From Leptothoe spongobia TAU-MAC 1115 (GTDB lineage: Bacteria; Cyanobacteriota; Cyanobacteriia; Phormidesmidales; Phormidesmidaceae): a stretch of DNA of 64,000 nt. A program made the translations under genes and the position numbers. The stretch spans positions 113,807-177,806 of the forward strand of contig NZ_JADOES010000002.1 in assembly GCF_018739885.1 (NCBI RefSeq), read 5' to 3'. The notes under the pieces are model-generated. The model saw only the letters and a program-made list of their open reading frames with translations. It ran no database searches and was not told the DNA's origin. This document shows, piece by piece, positions 46,815-56,701 of the stretch (its first letter is position 1; each line of letters opens with the position of its first letter).

Positions 46815-49595
46815 CTATGGGCAAGCAGCGATGTTGGCAACAGTGTCAAAGCTACCAATGGCTGGATCGAATATTACCGTCCCTGTATTCGCACCAGCCA
46901 CACCATCTCGATTGACCACGGTAAAGTTACTAGACGTAAAAAACAACAAGGGCAAGGTTTCAGTCAACGTATAGTTACCATCGCTAGTATTGTTGTTGAG
47001 AGCCAGGCATAACCTGGTCTCAGGAGCACCACTTGTGTCGGCCGATGTCGCTTCCAGACCACCCATGGCATTGTTAGTCAGGACGTTATCTTCGACAGAA
47101 ACCACGACATTACTATTGTCTCCAAAGCTGCGTAGAAGTATCCCTTGCCCGCCTGCACTGTCAGTAACCTGATTATTCCGAATCACGGCATTTAGCACTT
47201 GAGCATTACTGCTGGAAAGATTAGGATCAGGCATTAAGATTGTTGTCAATTGAGCCAAACCTGCACTGATATCAATGCCGCCATTAAAGTTACCAGTCAG
47301 CGTATTGCCTTCAATGAGGAGACTATTGATCACCCCATCTTCTTCTACCGCTATCCTGATGCCATCCCCCCGTAGAGGACCTGTTGCACCATCGTTACTA
47401 ATTCTGTTATTGGTAATAGCAATATCAGCCGTACCATCCCCAGGACCAGGGGTGAATATATCAATCAAGGCGATACCAATGCCGTCGCCTTGATTGTTAT
47501 TAATATCATTATTATCGATCGTTAGAGCAATATCCCCTGTAGAGTTGCCGATCGCAATCCCTTGGCCATCAAACTGATTGGTTCCAGTAGTGCCTGTAAT
47601 CATGTTGTCAGTGACATTAACTGTGCCGACAACTTCCTGGAGGAAAATAGCCCCAGCAATACTATCAGCAGTGATATCAGTAGCCGTATCTGTCACCTGG
47701 TTGTTTTGAAGGACGATAGTATCACTGCCAAAAGCAACAATAGCTCCGCTGCCACTATTATTAATGGTATTTCTAATCAAACTGGTATTGGTTGCAGTTG
47801 TTAATTCAATACCGCTAAGAGTACTGTCAGTAATCTGGTTCATTTGAACCAATGTACTGTCTGAGGTATCGATAAATATACCAAACTCATCGCTATTACT
47901 GATTGTGTTTCCTGTAACAGTTGCAGCGTTTGATTCAGCAATTTCTATACCAGAAAATGCAATATTTGAGATGGTATTGCCTTGAATTTGTGCATTGTTA
48001 GATTCACTAGCAAATATACCAAAGTCAGCTCCAGCGATTGAATTACCTTCAATAGTTGCACTGGCCGATGTAAATAGCTGGATACCTGCTTCAACAACGT
48101 TAGTAATGGTATTGTTCTGAATCACCGCATTGTCTGAGCTTTCAAGATCTATGGCATCGTCACCACTATTACTAATGGTGTTATTACGCAATGTCACACC
48201 GTTGGAAGCAAAGACATCAATGCCATCGTCTAGATCGTCCCGGCTAAAATTGTTTTCTATTAATGCATTATCAGAACTGTTGACAAAAATATTGACATCG
48301 TTGGCTCCAGTGATCTCAAAGCCAGATAGGCGGTTGTTTCCTCCAGTGAGGGTAATACCAGCATTGCTACCAGTGGCATCCACTAAGGGTAAAATGCCAG
48401 TTCCTGAACCGGGTAGGGTGACATCTCCAGATTGGGTGGCGATGGTTTCCAGGTTTGCATCCGAAATCGCCACTACACCGGCTGGCACGGTAAAGGGGGC
48501 CAGGGGATTGGTACGACTATCCCCCTCCCTGACATAAATGATGTCCCCCGCCTGGACAGTGACCAAATTGACATTCGCTGCGGGATTTTCAATCGTGCCA
48601 TCTCCTGTTGTAGAGGTGGAATCAGGGATAACGTGCTGAAACGTGTAGGCTTGCCCCGTCGCCGGATTAATAGCAACTTCAATGCCGCCTGCTGCTGTGA
48701 CTACTTCACTTTCTTTGACAACGATAGAACTGTTACGAGTAACGCTTTCCGATGCCCGTAACCATAGTGACTCTTTATCGGAGCTGTCATTGCTGCCTCC
48801 GCCCCAGCTAAATCCGATAGAAAAGAATCCTCGGGTGCCAAAGTTATCGTCACTTTGTACGCCTAACCCCAGACGCATCCAGTCCTGTACCCGATGATCG
48901 ACTCGCAGGCGTCCACCGATGGCATCTCCGTGATAGTAAACCCCTCCGTAACCCCAGAGCTGTCCCCAGTCATCCCAGTCGGCCAATTGCATGCCGGCAT
49001 CCAGGTCAACACCGCCCCAAGCGCTCTCCAGAAACTCTGAACCACCGCCTGTTGTAATGAATACCAGTTGATTACCTTGAAACTGCGTATCGGTTATCTG
49101 GCTAGTGCTGCTACCACTACTACCGGCTGAATCCTGAGTATCACCTACCGGTAAATAGCCGTTCAGGTGAATGTCCCACAGATCGCCAAAGGCCTCCACC
49201 CCCAGGCCGAGTTGATTAAATGTATTGTTGCCGGTATCACGAATATCGTAGGAAAGATGACCACCCAGCACCACATCACCCTGCAAAAATCGCTGTCCGA
49301 CGGTAACTGTGCCACCTAGTTCACCTGTGCTATTGAGACGAACGGCAGTATCTAAAAACGTTAACCCATTCCCAGGTGTTTGCCATAGGGGAATAAAGCC
49401 AGTAACGCGACCAAAACTGCGTTCATCGTCGCCATTGCGAGGTGTATTGAAATCAACACCAACCCGAGGAGAAATTGTCGTCGTCGCCTCAATGGCCTCG
49501 GATTCCTGAGCATTCACGACCGCAGGGCATATTAATGATACTAAAACAGTATATAAGGATATTTTACAGAGCTTATTCCATGCCATATACGCCAT
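46815..49595 (-). CDS. Inverse-autotransporter-like outer-membrane protein with beta-helix passenger (926 aa)
   Basis: A signal peptide ends near ICPAVVNA-QES. Residues ~35-270 resemble the inverse-autotransporter (intimin/invasin) beta-barrel: FIPLWQTPGNGLTFLDTAVR, QLGLGVEAFGDLWDIHLNGY, then LPVGDTQ and a Gly/Trp-rich end. The rest is a right-handed beta-helix of NNxI.NS...GI.I..S repeats (~400-900), typical of pectate-lyase-like surface proteins. Such proteins insert the barrel in the outer membrane and expose the C-terminal passenger. The ATG at 49595 is preferred to a GTG at 49610. It is convergent with adhesin 2 and divergent from adhesin 3; a joint adhesion role is inference. Confidence 0.78.
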   Translation of the reverse strand: MAYMAWNKLCKISLYTVLVSLICPAVVNAQESEAIEATTTISPRVGVDFNTPRNGDDERSFGRVTGFIPLWQTPGNGLTFLDTAVRLNSTGELGGTVTVGQRFLQGDVVLGGHLSYDIRDTGNNTFNQLGLGVEAFGDLWDIHLNGYLPVGDTQDSAGSSGSSTSQITDTQFQGNQLVFITTGGGSEFLESAWGGVDLDAGMQLADWDDWGQLWGYGGVYYHGDAIGGRLRVDHRVQDWMRLGLGVQSDDNFGTRGFFSIGFSWGGGSNDSSDKESLWLRASESVTRNSSIVVKESEVVTAAGGIEVAINPATGQAYTFQHVIPDSTSTTGDGTIENPAANVNLVTVQAGDIIYVREGDSRTNPLAPFTVPAGVVAISDANLETIATQSGDVTLPGSGTGILPLVDATGSNAGITLTGGNNRLSGFEITGANDVNIFVNSSDNALIENNFSRDDLDDGIDVFASNGVTLRNNTISNSGDDAIDLESSDNAVIQNNTITNVVEAGIQLFTSASATIEGNSIAGADFGIFASESNNAQIQGNTISNIAFSGIEIAESNAATVTGNTISNSDEFGIFIDTSDSTLVQMNQITDSTLSGIELTTATNTSLIRNTINNSGSGAIVAFGSDTIVLQNNQVTDTATDITADSIAGAIFLQEVVGTVNVTDNMITGTTGTNQFDGQGIAIGNSTGDIALTIDNNDINNNQGDGIGIALIDIFTPGPGDGTADIAITNNRISNDGATGPLRGDGIRIAVEEDGVINSLLIEGNTLTGNFNGGIDISAGLAQLTTILMPDPNLSSSNAQVLNAVIRNNQVTDSAGGQGILLRSFGDNSNVVVSVEDNVLTNNAMGGLEATSADTSGAPETRLCLALNNNTSDGNYTLTETLPLLFFTSSNFTVVNRDGVAGANTGTVIFDPAIGSFDTVANIAACP

Positions 49596-49610
49596 AACAG
49601 AGCACACCAC

Positions 49611-50034
49611 AAACCTAAAATGCTATTATTACAGCCCCTAAAATTCACACATCAATAAGTTAAGACGCTTAACTTTTGATTTACTCCAAACCTTACAATT
49701 AACTGTTTAGATTTAGGGGATCAGGGCAAAAATATAAGATAAGAGTTGTTACGAAACAGATGGATTATTTATCTATCTCAACTCTTTTGCAAGCAACAGC
49801 CCTGTTAGGATAATACACTAGGGCTCAGAAGTCTTTTTTATCAAGCGATGTAAAGGGTTAACGTAACGTCCACGAATGCCGTTGGCTGAGCGAGGTCATT
49901 CACGAAGCATCTCCTTCGGAGTTAGCCAACTTTCACAACCAGTGCCCTCTATTCCCACTAGGAAGGCTACACCAACGACTCCCTTCAGGGAACGCTTACA
50001 GGTTAACCATGACTGATCTCAGGAGAGTTCGTTT
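49611..50034. other. Intergenic region between divergent genes
   Basis: It holds both promoters and two short palindrome-bearing repeats of cyanobacterial interspersed type, with cores CTCCTTCGGAG (49911) and CTCCCTTCAGGGA (49979). GGAGAG lies nine bases before the ATG at 50035. Confidence 0.45.
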
Positions 50035-53000
50035 ATGAATGCTGGTGATAGTGTTTTCTTTAGCCCAGACAGAGATACCACAGGTATCGGCAATGCCGAA
50101 GATATTATCCAATCTGATGGCAATGGCGGCTTTGGTATCTTCTTTGATGGCTCCTCCCTGGGAATTAGCGGTGCAAACATCGATGCCTTTGACATCGTCA
50201 GCTCAACCGAAATTTTGATGTCCTTTAGTAGGGCCTTAACCTTGGATGGCATTGGGCTGGTGGATGATTCTGACATTGTGCAATTTAATGCGACATCCCT
50301 GGGTGAAAATGCAACTGCCGGTAGTTTTGCCATGGTTCTGGATGGCAGCACCATAGGCTTAACCCAACCAACTGAGGATATTGATGCCCTCACACGTCTG
50401 GATGATGGGACTCTGCTCTTCTCCACATCTGCCAGTGCAAGTACTATAAACGGTCTGCAGACAGTTGATGAAGACCTCATACAGTACAACCCAGCAAATG
50501 GAGAGGTATCTCTCTATTTTGATGGGAGTGATGTTGGGCTTACTCGTAGTAGGGAGGATGTCAATGCGGTCACAGTAGTCAATAACCAACTGTTGTTGTC
50601 AACCACAGGTCGGTTCGCAGTCAATGGCATCTCTGGGCAGGATGAAGATGTATTCAGCTTTACAGCCACCACTACAGGGACAAATACCCAAGGCGTGTTT
50701 GACTCTGTGTTGTGTTTCGACGGCAGTGCATTGGGCTTTACCGGTGACATTGCTGCATTGGATATTGCGGGTCCAGCCACGCTCAATAATGCGCCGGATG
50801 CCCTCAATGATGCCTTCATCACTGCTGAAGAAACAGCATTCGGTGGCAACCTGTTTGCTGATAACGGTGGTGGAGCTGATGTAGATCCCGATGGAGATGC
50901 CTTCACGGTCACGAGCAACACTAACCCAACCAATGGCAACGTGGTGGTGAATGCCGATGGTACCTTCACTTATACACCTAATGCCAATTTCAACGGCATT
51001 GATAGCTTTGATTACACGATTACTGATATCAATGGGGGTACCGATACCGCAACGGTCAATATCACAGTGGTTGGCGTGAATGATGCGCCGGATGCGGTGG
51101 ATGATGTCTTTACCACCGCTGAAGATACAGCGGTCAATGGCAATCTGTTCGCTGATAACGGTAGTGGGGTGGATACAGACATCGATGGAGATGCCTTCAC
51201 GGTGACAAACAACACCGCCCCGGTCAATGGCATGGTGGTGGTGAATGCCGATGGCACCTTTACCTATACCCCCAATGCCAACTTTAATGGCGGCGATAGC
51301 TTTACTTACACCATTGATGACGGCAATGGCGGCACCGATACTGCAACAGTCAATATCACCGTCAATGCAGTAAATGATGCACCGGATGCGGTGGATGATG
51401 TCTTTACCACCGCTGAAGATACAGCGTTCAATGGCAATCTGTTTGCCGATAACGGTAGTGGGGTGGATTCAGATATTGATGGGAATGCCTTTACGATTAC
51501 CAGTAATACGACCGCAACCAATGGAGCAGTGGTGGTGAATGCCGATGGCACCTTTACCTATACCCCCAATGCCAACTTTAATGGCGGCGATAGCTTCACT
51601 TACACCATTGATGATGGCAATGGCGGTACTGATACTGCAACAGTCAATATCACCGTGACTGGGGTAAATGATGCGCCGGATGCGGTGAATGATGTCTTTA
51701 CCACCGCTGAAGATACAGCGGTCAATGGTAATCTGTTCGCTGATAACGGCAGTGGGGTGGATGCAGACATCGATGGAGATGTCTTTACCGTTACCAGTAA
51801 TACGACCGCAACCAATGGAGCAGTGGTGGTGAATGCCGATGGCACCTTTACCTATACCCCCAATGCCAACTTCAATGGCGGCGATAGCTTCACTTACACC
51901 ATTGATGATGGCAATGGCGGCACCGATACTGCAACAGTCAATATTACTGTCAATGCAGTGAATGATGCGCCGGATGCGGTGGATGATGCCTTTACCACCG
52001 CTGAGGATACAGCCGTCAATGGCAACCTGTTTGCTGATAACGGCAGTGGGGTGGATTTAGATATTGATGGGAATGCCTTCACAGTCACCAGTAACACAAC
52101 TGCAACCAATGGAACGGTGATTGTGAATACTGATGGCACCTTCACCTATACCCCTACTGCTAATTTCAATGGTGGAGATAGCTTCACTTACACCATTGAT
52201 GACGGCAATGGCGGTACTGATACGGCAACGGTCAATATCACCGTGACTGCGGTCAATGATGCGCCGGATGCAGTAGATGATGCGTTTACCACCGCTGAAG
52301 ATACTGTTATTAATGGCAACTTGTTTGCTGATAACGGCAATGGGGTGGATTTAGACATCGATGGGGATGTCTTTACCGTCACGAATAATACGCTGCCAGC
52401 CTTTGGCGTGTTGGAGATGAATGCCAATGGTACCTTTACTTACAGTCCCAATGCCAATTTCAATGGCAGCGATAGTTTCACATACACCATTGATGACGGT
52501 AATGGCGGTACCGATACCGCGACGGTTAACATCACCGTTACTGCGGTGAATGATGCCCCTATCAATGCCGTACCGGGGGCTCAAACGACGGATGATGCAA
52601 CGCCGATCAATTTCGGTAGTGGCATTCAAATCAGTGACGTAGATGCTGATGCTGGCATCGTGCAATCAACTTTGAGTGTTGGCTTCGGTACCCTAACGGC
52701 AACGACGGGCGGTGGCGCAACGGTCACGACTAATGGCACCACGGCTGTAACCATTACTGGCACGATAGCTCAGGTCAATGCAGCGCTGACGGGGTTGGTC
52801 TATGACCCAGTCGGCACCAGCGGCAACGCGACGATTACCCTAGTGACCGATGACCAGGGTAATACCGGGACCGGAGGATCCCTAACGGACACGGATACAA
52901 TTGCAGTTACGGTTAATCCCGCTGTCGTAGCCCCGGACGCTGTCAATGATGCCTTTAATGTGACGGGTAATGTGGGTATTAGTATGGCCAGTACCATCTT

Positions 53001-54363
53001 TGGTAATGATCTGGGCGGTACACCAACAGCCCTCTTCTTTGGCGATACCCTGGGCACAGCTAGCGGCACAGCTGCAAACGGAACTAATACCATTGCCACC
53101 ACCAATGGCGGTACGGTACTGCTGAGTGCCGATGGGGTACTCACCTACACACCAGCAGCAGGCTTCACGGGTACGGACTCCTTCTTCTACTTCAGCTCAA
53201 ATGCTGGCGGTAATGACACAGCTGAAGTTACCTTTACCGTGAATGACCTGATTTGGTTTATCGACGATACCGCAGGGGGGACTAGTGATGGCACCCTGGT
53301 CAATCCGTTTACGTCTCTGGCTGCCTTCAATGCCGTCAATAATGGTGCAGGCAACAATCCAGCTGCAGGAGACAATATCTTCTTGGCTGCTGGGAATTAC
53401 ACCGGGGGAACTACCCTGCTTGATGGTCAGGCCTTGATTGGTCAAGGGACCACCGGCACCCTGGATGGGTTATTGGGTATTACACTGCCCACCTTTAGTA
53501 ATCCGCTGCCCACCCTCGGTGGGGCCGACCCCATTATTGTGAACGATGGTGGTAATGCCATTACGTTAGGGTCTGGCAACACCGTTCGAGGTTTGACCAT
53601 TAGTGGCGCGACCACCCAAAATGGCATTGTCGGTAACAATGTGGGTAACACCCTGATTGATAATGTTAACTTTACCGGTCTGGCTCTCGAAGCGGCCCAG
53701 CTCACCAACACCACCGCGAATGCGACGATTACGCTGCAAAACAATACGGTGAATTCTCCTAACTCCAGCACCGGGGTAGAGCTGGAGTTAATGAACAATG
53801 GTAGTGCAACCAATGTCACGGTCAATATCACCAACAATACCCTGTCCAACGTAGTTAATAGTGCGATTTTGGTGGAGAACAATAGCAATGGCACGCTAAA
53901 CACTACCATTAGTGGCAACAATGTTATGGTTAACAACGCCGGTAGCTTTGCCATTGAAGTTGAGCAGGTTAATAACGGGACCACCACTGCATTGATTGAT
54001 AACAATACGGTATCGGGACAGCTGAACGATAGCGATGTCATCTTCGTGAATGCGAATAACGGCACTGGCACCCTGAATGCCACGATCACCAATAACTCAA
54101 ACAATACGGCCCCAACTGGAATCGGGACAGGGTTATTTGGTCGGGCCAACAATAACAATACGCTGAATCTCAATATCTCTGGGAATAATTTTACGGGCGC
54201 GCTCGAGGAAATTTTCCTGTCGCAGGTGCCGATACCGGGGGAGACACCAACGCTGAATGTTACCCAGGCCAGTACAGCTAACCTGAGTGCAGTCAACAAT
54301 GGAGGGAGGGTGTTTACCTCCGGGACGATTAACTTTAATCAGCCTGCCCCTCCGGTACCTTAG
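50035..54363 (+). CDS. Giant repeat surface protein with C-terminal beta-helix, adhesin 3 (1442 aa)
   Basis: Residues 1-250 hold four ~60-residue repeats with a (L/Y/F)FDGS.(L/V)G(L/I/F) core and (E)D(I/V)(D/N)A. Residues ~254-842 are six 98-residue cadherin/VCBS-like tandem domains (VNDAPDAVDDVFTTAEDTA then NADGTFTYTPNANFNG), which fold as Ig-like beta sandwiches and usually bind calcium. One further Ig-like domain, the VNDAFNVTGNVGI domain shared with adhesin 2 and the common beta-helix (~1072-1442) follow. No RTX block and no signal peptide is seen, so its export route is unclear. The start is supported by GGAGAG. Confidence 0.82.
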   Translation: MNAGDSVFFSPDRDTTGIGNAEDIIQSDGNGGFGIFFDGSSLGISGANIDAFDIVSSTEILMSFSRALTLDGIGLVDDSDIVQFNATSLGENATAGSFAMVLDGSTIGLTQPTEDIDALTRLDDGTLLFSTSASASTINGLQTVDEDLIQYNPANGEVSLYFDGSDVGLTRSREDVNAVTVVNNQLLLSTTGRFAVNGISGQDEDVFSFTATTTGTNTQGVFDSVLCFDGSALGFTGDIAALDIAGPATLNNAPDALNDAFITAEETAFGGNLFADNGGGADVDPDGDAFTVTSNTNPTNGNVVVNADGTFTYTPNANFNGIDSFDYTITDINGGTDTATVNITVVGVNDAPDAVDDVFTTAEDTAVNGNLFADNGSGVDTDIDGDAFTVTNNTAPVNGMVVVNADGTFTYTPNANFNGGDSFTYTIDDGNGGTDTATVNITVNAVNDAPDAVDDVFTTAEDTAFNGNLFADNGSGVDSDIDGNAFTITSNTTATNGAVVVNADGTFTYTPNANFNGGDSFTYTIDDGNGGTDTATVNITVTGVNDAPDAVNDVFTTAEDTAVNGNLFADNGSGVDADIDGDVFTVTSNTTATNGAVVVNADGTFTYTPNANFNGGDSFTYTIDDGNGGTDTATVNITVNAVNDAPDAVDDAFTTAEDTAVNGNLFADNGSGVDLDIDGNAFTVTSNTTATNGTVIVNTDGTFTYTPTANFNGGDSFTYTIDDGNGGTDTATVNITVTAVNDAPDAVDDAFTTAEDTVINGNLFADNGNGVDLDIDGDVFTVTNNTLPAFGVLEMNANGTFTYSPNANFNGSDSFTYTIDDGNGGTDTATVNITVTAVNDAPINAVPGAQTTDDATPINFGSGIQISDVDADAGIVQSTLSVGFGTLTATTGGGATVTTNGTTAVTITGTIAQVNAALTGLVYDPVGTSGNATITLVTDDQGNTGTGGSLTDTDTIAVTVNPAVVAPDAVNDAFNVTGNVGISMASTIFGNDLGGTPTALFFGDTLGTASGTAANGTNTIATTNGGTVLLSADGVLTYTPAAGFTGTDSFFYFSSNAGGNDTAEVTFTVNDLIWFIDDTAGGTSDGTLVNPFTSLAAFNAVNNGAGNNPAAGDNIFLAAGNYTGGTTLLDGQALIGQGTTGTLDGLLGITLPTFSNPLPTLGGADPIIVNDGGNAITLGSGNTVRGLTISGATTQNGIVGNNVGNTLIDNVNFTGLALEAAQLTNTTANATITLQNNTVNSPNSSTGVELELMNNGSATNVTVNITNNTLSNVVNSAILVENNSNGTLNTTISGNNVMVNNAGSFAIEVEQVNNGTTTALIDNNTVSGQLNDSDVIFVNANNGTGTLNATITNNSNNTAPTGIGTGLFGRANNNNTLNLNISGNNFTGALEEIFLSQVPIPGETPTLNVTQASTANLSAVNNGGRVFTSGTINFNQPAPPVP
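50797..52560 (+). repeat. Six 294-bp tandem repeats in adhesin 3
   Basis: The landmark GATGC after GCGCCG falls at 50797, 51091, 51385, 51679, 51973 and 52267, exactly 294 bases apart. The inner copies are nearly identical. The regular antisense open frames across this stretch are a by-product of the repeat. Confidence 0.9.
53554..54363 (+). repeat. Shared C-terminal beta-helix module, copy 3
   Basis: Third copy of the module at 41912 and 45883. It shares a longer upstream stretch with copy 2 (from about 53431 = 45760). Confidence 0.8.
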
Positions 54364-54391
54364 GGTATCCATCGTGCGTACGTGAAAAGTA

Positions 54392-54422
54392 AGCGGGGCA
54401 CTGTGCGTAACAGTGCCCCGCT
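54392..54422. terminator. Bidirectional terminator
   Basis: AGCGGGGCACTG (54392-54403), loop TGCGTAA, CAGTGCCCCGCT (54411-54422), followed by CTTGTTGG. It lies between convergent genes ending at 54363 and 54465. Confidence 0.8.
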
Positions 54423-54464
54423 CTTGTTGGTTAGTAATTGTCAGGCCTTGACAGGTAGTCTCCC

Positions 54465-55001
54465 TTAACCTCGGCTCGGAAAGGTGCCTTCCAGGGCAAT
54501 AATATAATTGATCGCCAGGAAGGGTTGCATGTTCGAACGACTCTCCGAGCCGCTACCCGCCGATGTGATGGACGTCGATGCCATGGCCACCAGGTTACTT
54601 GGATCGCCATAAATATCTTGTGAGTCATCGACCAGGCCCAAGGCATGATTGGTTGGAATAGCTGTCCCAGAACTCGTGCGCCGATTTTGTGGCACTGCCA
54701 CCTCTGCATGGGTATGACTGGGCATTTGGGCTTCTGTAAACGTTTGCGTTTCAGCCCCCCCTTTTTCTCCCAATGTGCGTCTAGTGAGTCCCGTTCCAGA
54801 GCCTGCATGCATGGGTGCACGGCCCTGAAGATCCGGCAACCCTAAGGTGGTACGGCCATCGCCACCATAGGTGGTTCCTAAAACAGCAAAGAGGGCCTGA
54901 TTTTGACTGATACTCAGGGTGGAGCCATCACAGAAGGCCCAATTGCGAGGGGCAAAGTTGCCTGCAAAGATGCGAATTTCACCAATAAATGGATCTGCCA
55001 T
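54465..55001 (-). CDS. Phage tail collar-domain protein, MdpB-like, copy 1 (178 aa)
   Basis: The tail-collar pattern is clear: FIGEIRIFAGNFAPRNWAFC, DGSTLSISQNQALFAVLGTT, YGGDGRTTLGLPDLQGRAPM, then SHTHAEV and a C-terminal NMQPFLAINYIIAL. These are trimeric fibre-tip folds; free-standing versions are annotated as microcystin-dependent protein (MdpB), with unknown role. It is last of three tandem paralogues (gaps 9 and 11 bases), cotranscribed with a GNAT and a DUF6916-like gene. No signal peptide. They could be receptor-binding tips of a phage-like particle or cell-surface parts. Confidence 0.85.
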   Translation of the reverse strand: MADPFIGEIRIFAGNFAPRNWAFCDGSTLSISQNQALFAVLGTTYGGDGRTTLGLPDLQGRAPMHAGSGTGLTRRTLGEKGGAETQTFTEAQMPSHTHAEVAVPQNRRTSSGTAIPTNHALGLVDDSQDIYGDPSNLVAMASTSITSAGSGSESRSNMQPFLAINYIIALEGTFPSRG

Positions 55002-55010
55002 AGTCTTCTC

Positions 55011-55535
55011 CTAAGTCTGTGATGGGTAAATACCAATAAGGGCAATGATAAAGTTCACAACCTGATAGGGCATCAAGTTGGGCTGGGAGCTGCCACTACC
55101 ACTGTGGGCGGCAATGGCCTGGTCTGACATTTGGATAGGATTGTTTAAGTTCTGTTCAAAAATGTCAACGGATGCATTACTACCCAACACATGATTGCTC
55201 ACGGTAGTTTGATCGGCTGTGTTGGTTGAGGCCTCCCACATATGCGTGTGGGCCGGTATTTGGTTATCAGCAAGGGTGATGGTCTCTGTCCCCGATTTTG
55301 TCCCTATGCTACGATTTGTGAGCCCTGGACCCTCCCCATAATGAATGGGAATGCGTCCCCGCAGATCCGGCAAGGCAAAGGTGGTACGGCCATCGCCGCC
55401 GTATATGGTTCCCAGGAGAGAGAACAAGGCATCGTTTTCATTGGTAGATAAGAGGCTACCATCACACAGCGCCCAGCCTACGGGGGCAAAATTTCCCCCA
55501 AACATGCGAATTTCACCAATATAAGGTGTTGTCAT
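55011..55535 (-). CDS. Phage tail collar-domain protein, MdpB-like, copy 2 (174 aa)
   Basis: Same fold signature as its neighbours: YIGEIRMFGGNFAPVGWALC, then YGGDGRTTFALPDLRGRIPI, IPAHTHMWEAS and LMPYQVVNFIIALIG. The variable region around residues 90-150, the likely exposed tip, differs strongly from copies 1 and 3 (TADQTTVSNHVLGSNASVD), as expected if each recognises something different. AGGAG-type ribosome site overlaps the end of the upstream copy. Expressed with the cluster. Confidence 0.85.
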   Translation of the reverse strand: MTTPYIGEIRMFGGNFAPVGWALCDGSLLSTNENDALFSLLGTIYGGDGRTTFALPDLRGRIPIHYGEGPGLTNRSIGTKSGTETITLADNQIPAHTHMWEASTNTADQTTVSNHVLGSNASVDIFEQNLNNPIQMSDQAIAAHSGSGSSQPNLMPYQVVNFIIALIGIYPSQT

Positions 55536-55546
55536 TACTAAACTCC

Positions 55547-56062
55547 TTAGTTACGAGGGGGAAATGTACCCACCAGGGCAATACAAAATTCAATGGCTAA
55601 GAACGGTTGCATGTTGTCAATGGGTTGGCCACCGGCATTGGTACCAACGGTGATGGCGCTCAAGGGCGTCAGATTGGCTGCACTCGTATAAACGGCAGTG
55701 GTAGCGGTGGCGAGGACACGGCCCGTCGGGTCATTACCGCCATTGGCACTGGAAAGCGCAGCATCACTTGTACCCCTCATGGTGTGGGTGTGGGCTGGCA
55801 TTTGAGCTTCTGTCATTGTGGTGCTCTCTACACCGTCCTTGGCTCCCAAGGAATAGGTAGAACTTTTATGGATGGGGACCCGTCCCCGCAGTTCTGGCAA
55901 GGCAAACGAGGTGCGGCCATCGCCGCCATAGGTCGTACCCAATATCGAATACAGTGATTGATTTTGATTAATGGACAGAAGTTCACCATTGCACTTGGCC
56001 CAATTTCGGGGGGCAAAATTGAAGCCAAACATTCTGATCTCGCCTATATATGGTTCAGTCAT
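55547..56062 (-). CDS. Phage tail collar-domain protein, MdpB-like, copy 3 (171 aa)
   Basis: First of the three collar genes in transcription order. Motifs: YIGEIRMFGFNFAPRNWAKC, SILGTTYGGDGRTSFALPEL, MPAHTHTMRGTSD and NMQPFLAIEFCIALVG. Length is normal for the family. It starts 12 bases after the GNAT stop. Three diverged tandem copies suggest specialised tips, not redundancy. Confidence 0.85.
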   Translation of the reverse strand: MTEPYIGEIRMFGFNFAPRNWAKCNGELLSINQNQSLYSILGTTYGGDGRTSFALPELRGRVPIHKSSTYSLGAKDGVESTTMTEAQMPAHTHTMRGTSDAALSSANGGNDPTGRVLATATTAVYTSAANLTPLSAITVGTNAGGQPIDNMQPFLAIEFCIALVGTFPPRN

Positions 56063-56073
56063 GTGTTATTCCC

Positions 56074-56610
56074 TTAGTTAATAATGTTGTTGTCTGATGG
56101 TGTCCATTCCATCAAGTAGTAGACACTTTCTCCTCCTATCTGTACAAAACCAAGACGGCGGTAAAGATTCAATGCACGATTGTTTTGCTCTACATGAATC
56201 CTGACGGGCTGATTGTTGGCCTGTCCTACCGCCAAAATTGTGTTCAATAGTGCCGTACCGATACCGCGATCGCGATAGGCAGGCAGCAAAGCAATGTCAA
56301 TAATGCGAATTTCATCGGCGCGTCGATCTAAATATAATCGACCAATCGGCACACCGGCTTGTTCAATCACCCAAAATGCTGCATCACCAAATTGGTTCTG
56401 GTAAAACGTATGTTGGGCATTAAACTGAAACTCTAAAAATGTTTGTTTTTGTTCCTCTGGCCAAGGAACAATGGCAAGCTCTTCCTCACGGGTACTGGCA
56501 TAAACCTGCTTTAAGAAGGGCTGATCAGCCTCTGTAATCGACCGAAAGGTAAGATTATAGCGAACAAGTACTTCATCTTCGAGCAACGGGTCTGCTGCAA
56601 CGTAAACCAT
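56074..56610 (-). CDS. GNAT-family N-acetyltransferase (178 aa)
   Basis: The acetyl-CoA site is in IDIALLPAYRDRGIGTALLN (R-x-x-G-x-G type motif A), with a preceding beta strand PIGRLYLDRR and the motif B region NNRALNLYRRLGFVQIG. The substrate is unknown. It lies between the DUF6916-like gene and the collar genes on the same strand with short gaps. A GNAT next to MdpB-like genes is a combination I recall from other bacteria; modification of the collar proteins is a possibility only. Confidence 0.82.
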   Translation of the reverse strand: MVYVAADPLLEDEVLVRYNLTFRSITEADQPFLKQVYASTREEELAIVPWPEEQKQTFLEFQFNAQHTFYQNQFGDAAFWVIEQAGVPIGRLYLDRRADEIRIIDIALLPAYRDRGIGTALLNTILAVGQANNQPVRIHVEQNNRALNLYRRLGFVQIGGESVYYLMEWTPSDNNIIN

Positions 56611-56701
56611 AGGTTGTTTTATGGTGAATAATCGAAATGGAACGGAACGAAAAAGAAAATGGTTTTGTTACGGAATAGATTTTTCTGGCGGGGGCAGATA
56701 A

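Noticed and set aside
51012..52427. Series of ~81-aa minus-strand frames at 294-base intervals
   Set aside because: They are mirror images of the tandem domains of adhesin 3; the regular spacing is that of the repeat, with no promoter or ribosome site.
53442..54299. 285-aa minus-strand frame in the adhesin 3 C-terminus (and similar ones at 41827 and 45771)
   Set aside because: Antisense of the shared beta-helix module; present in all three copies because the DNA is shared.
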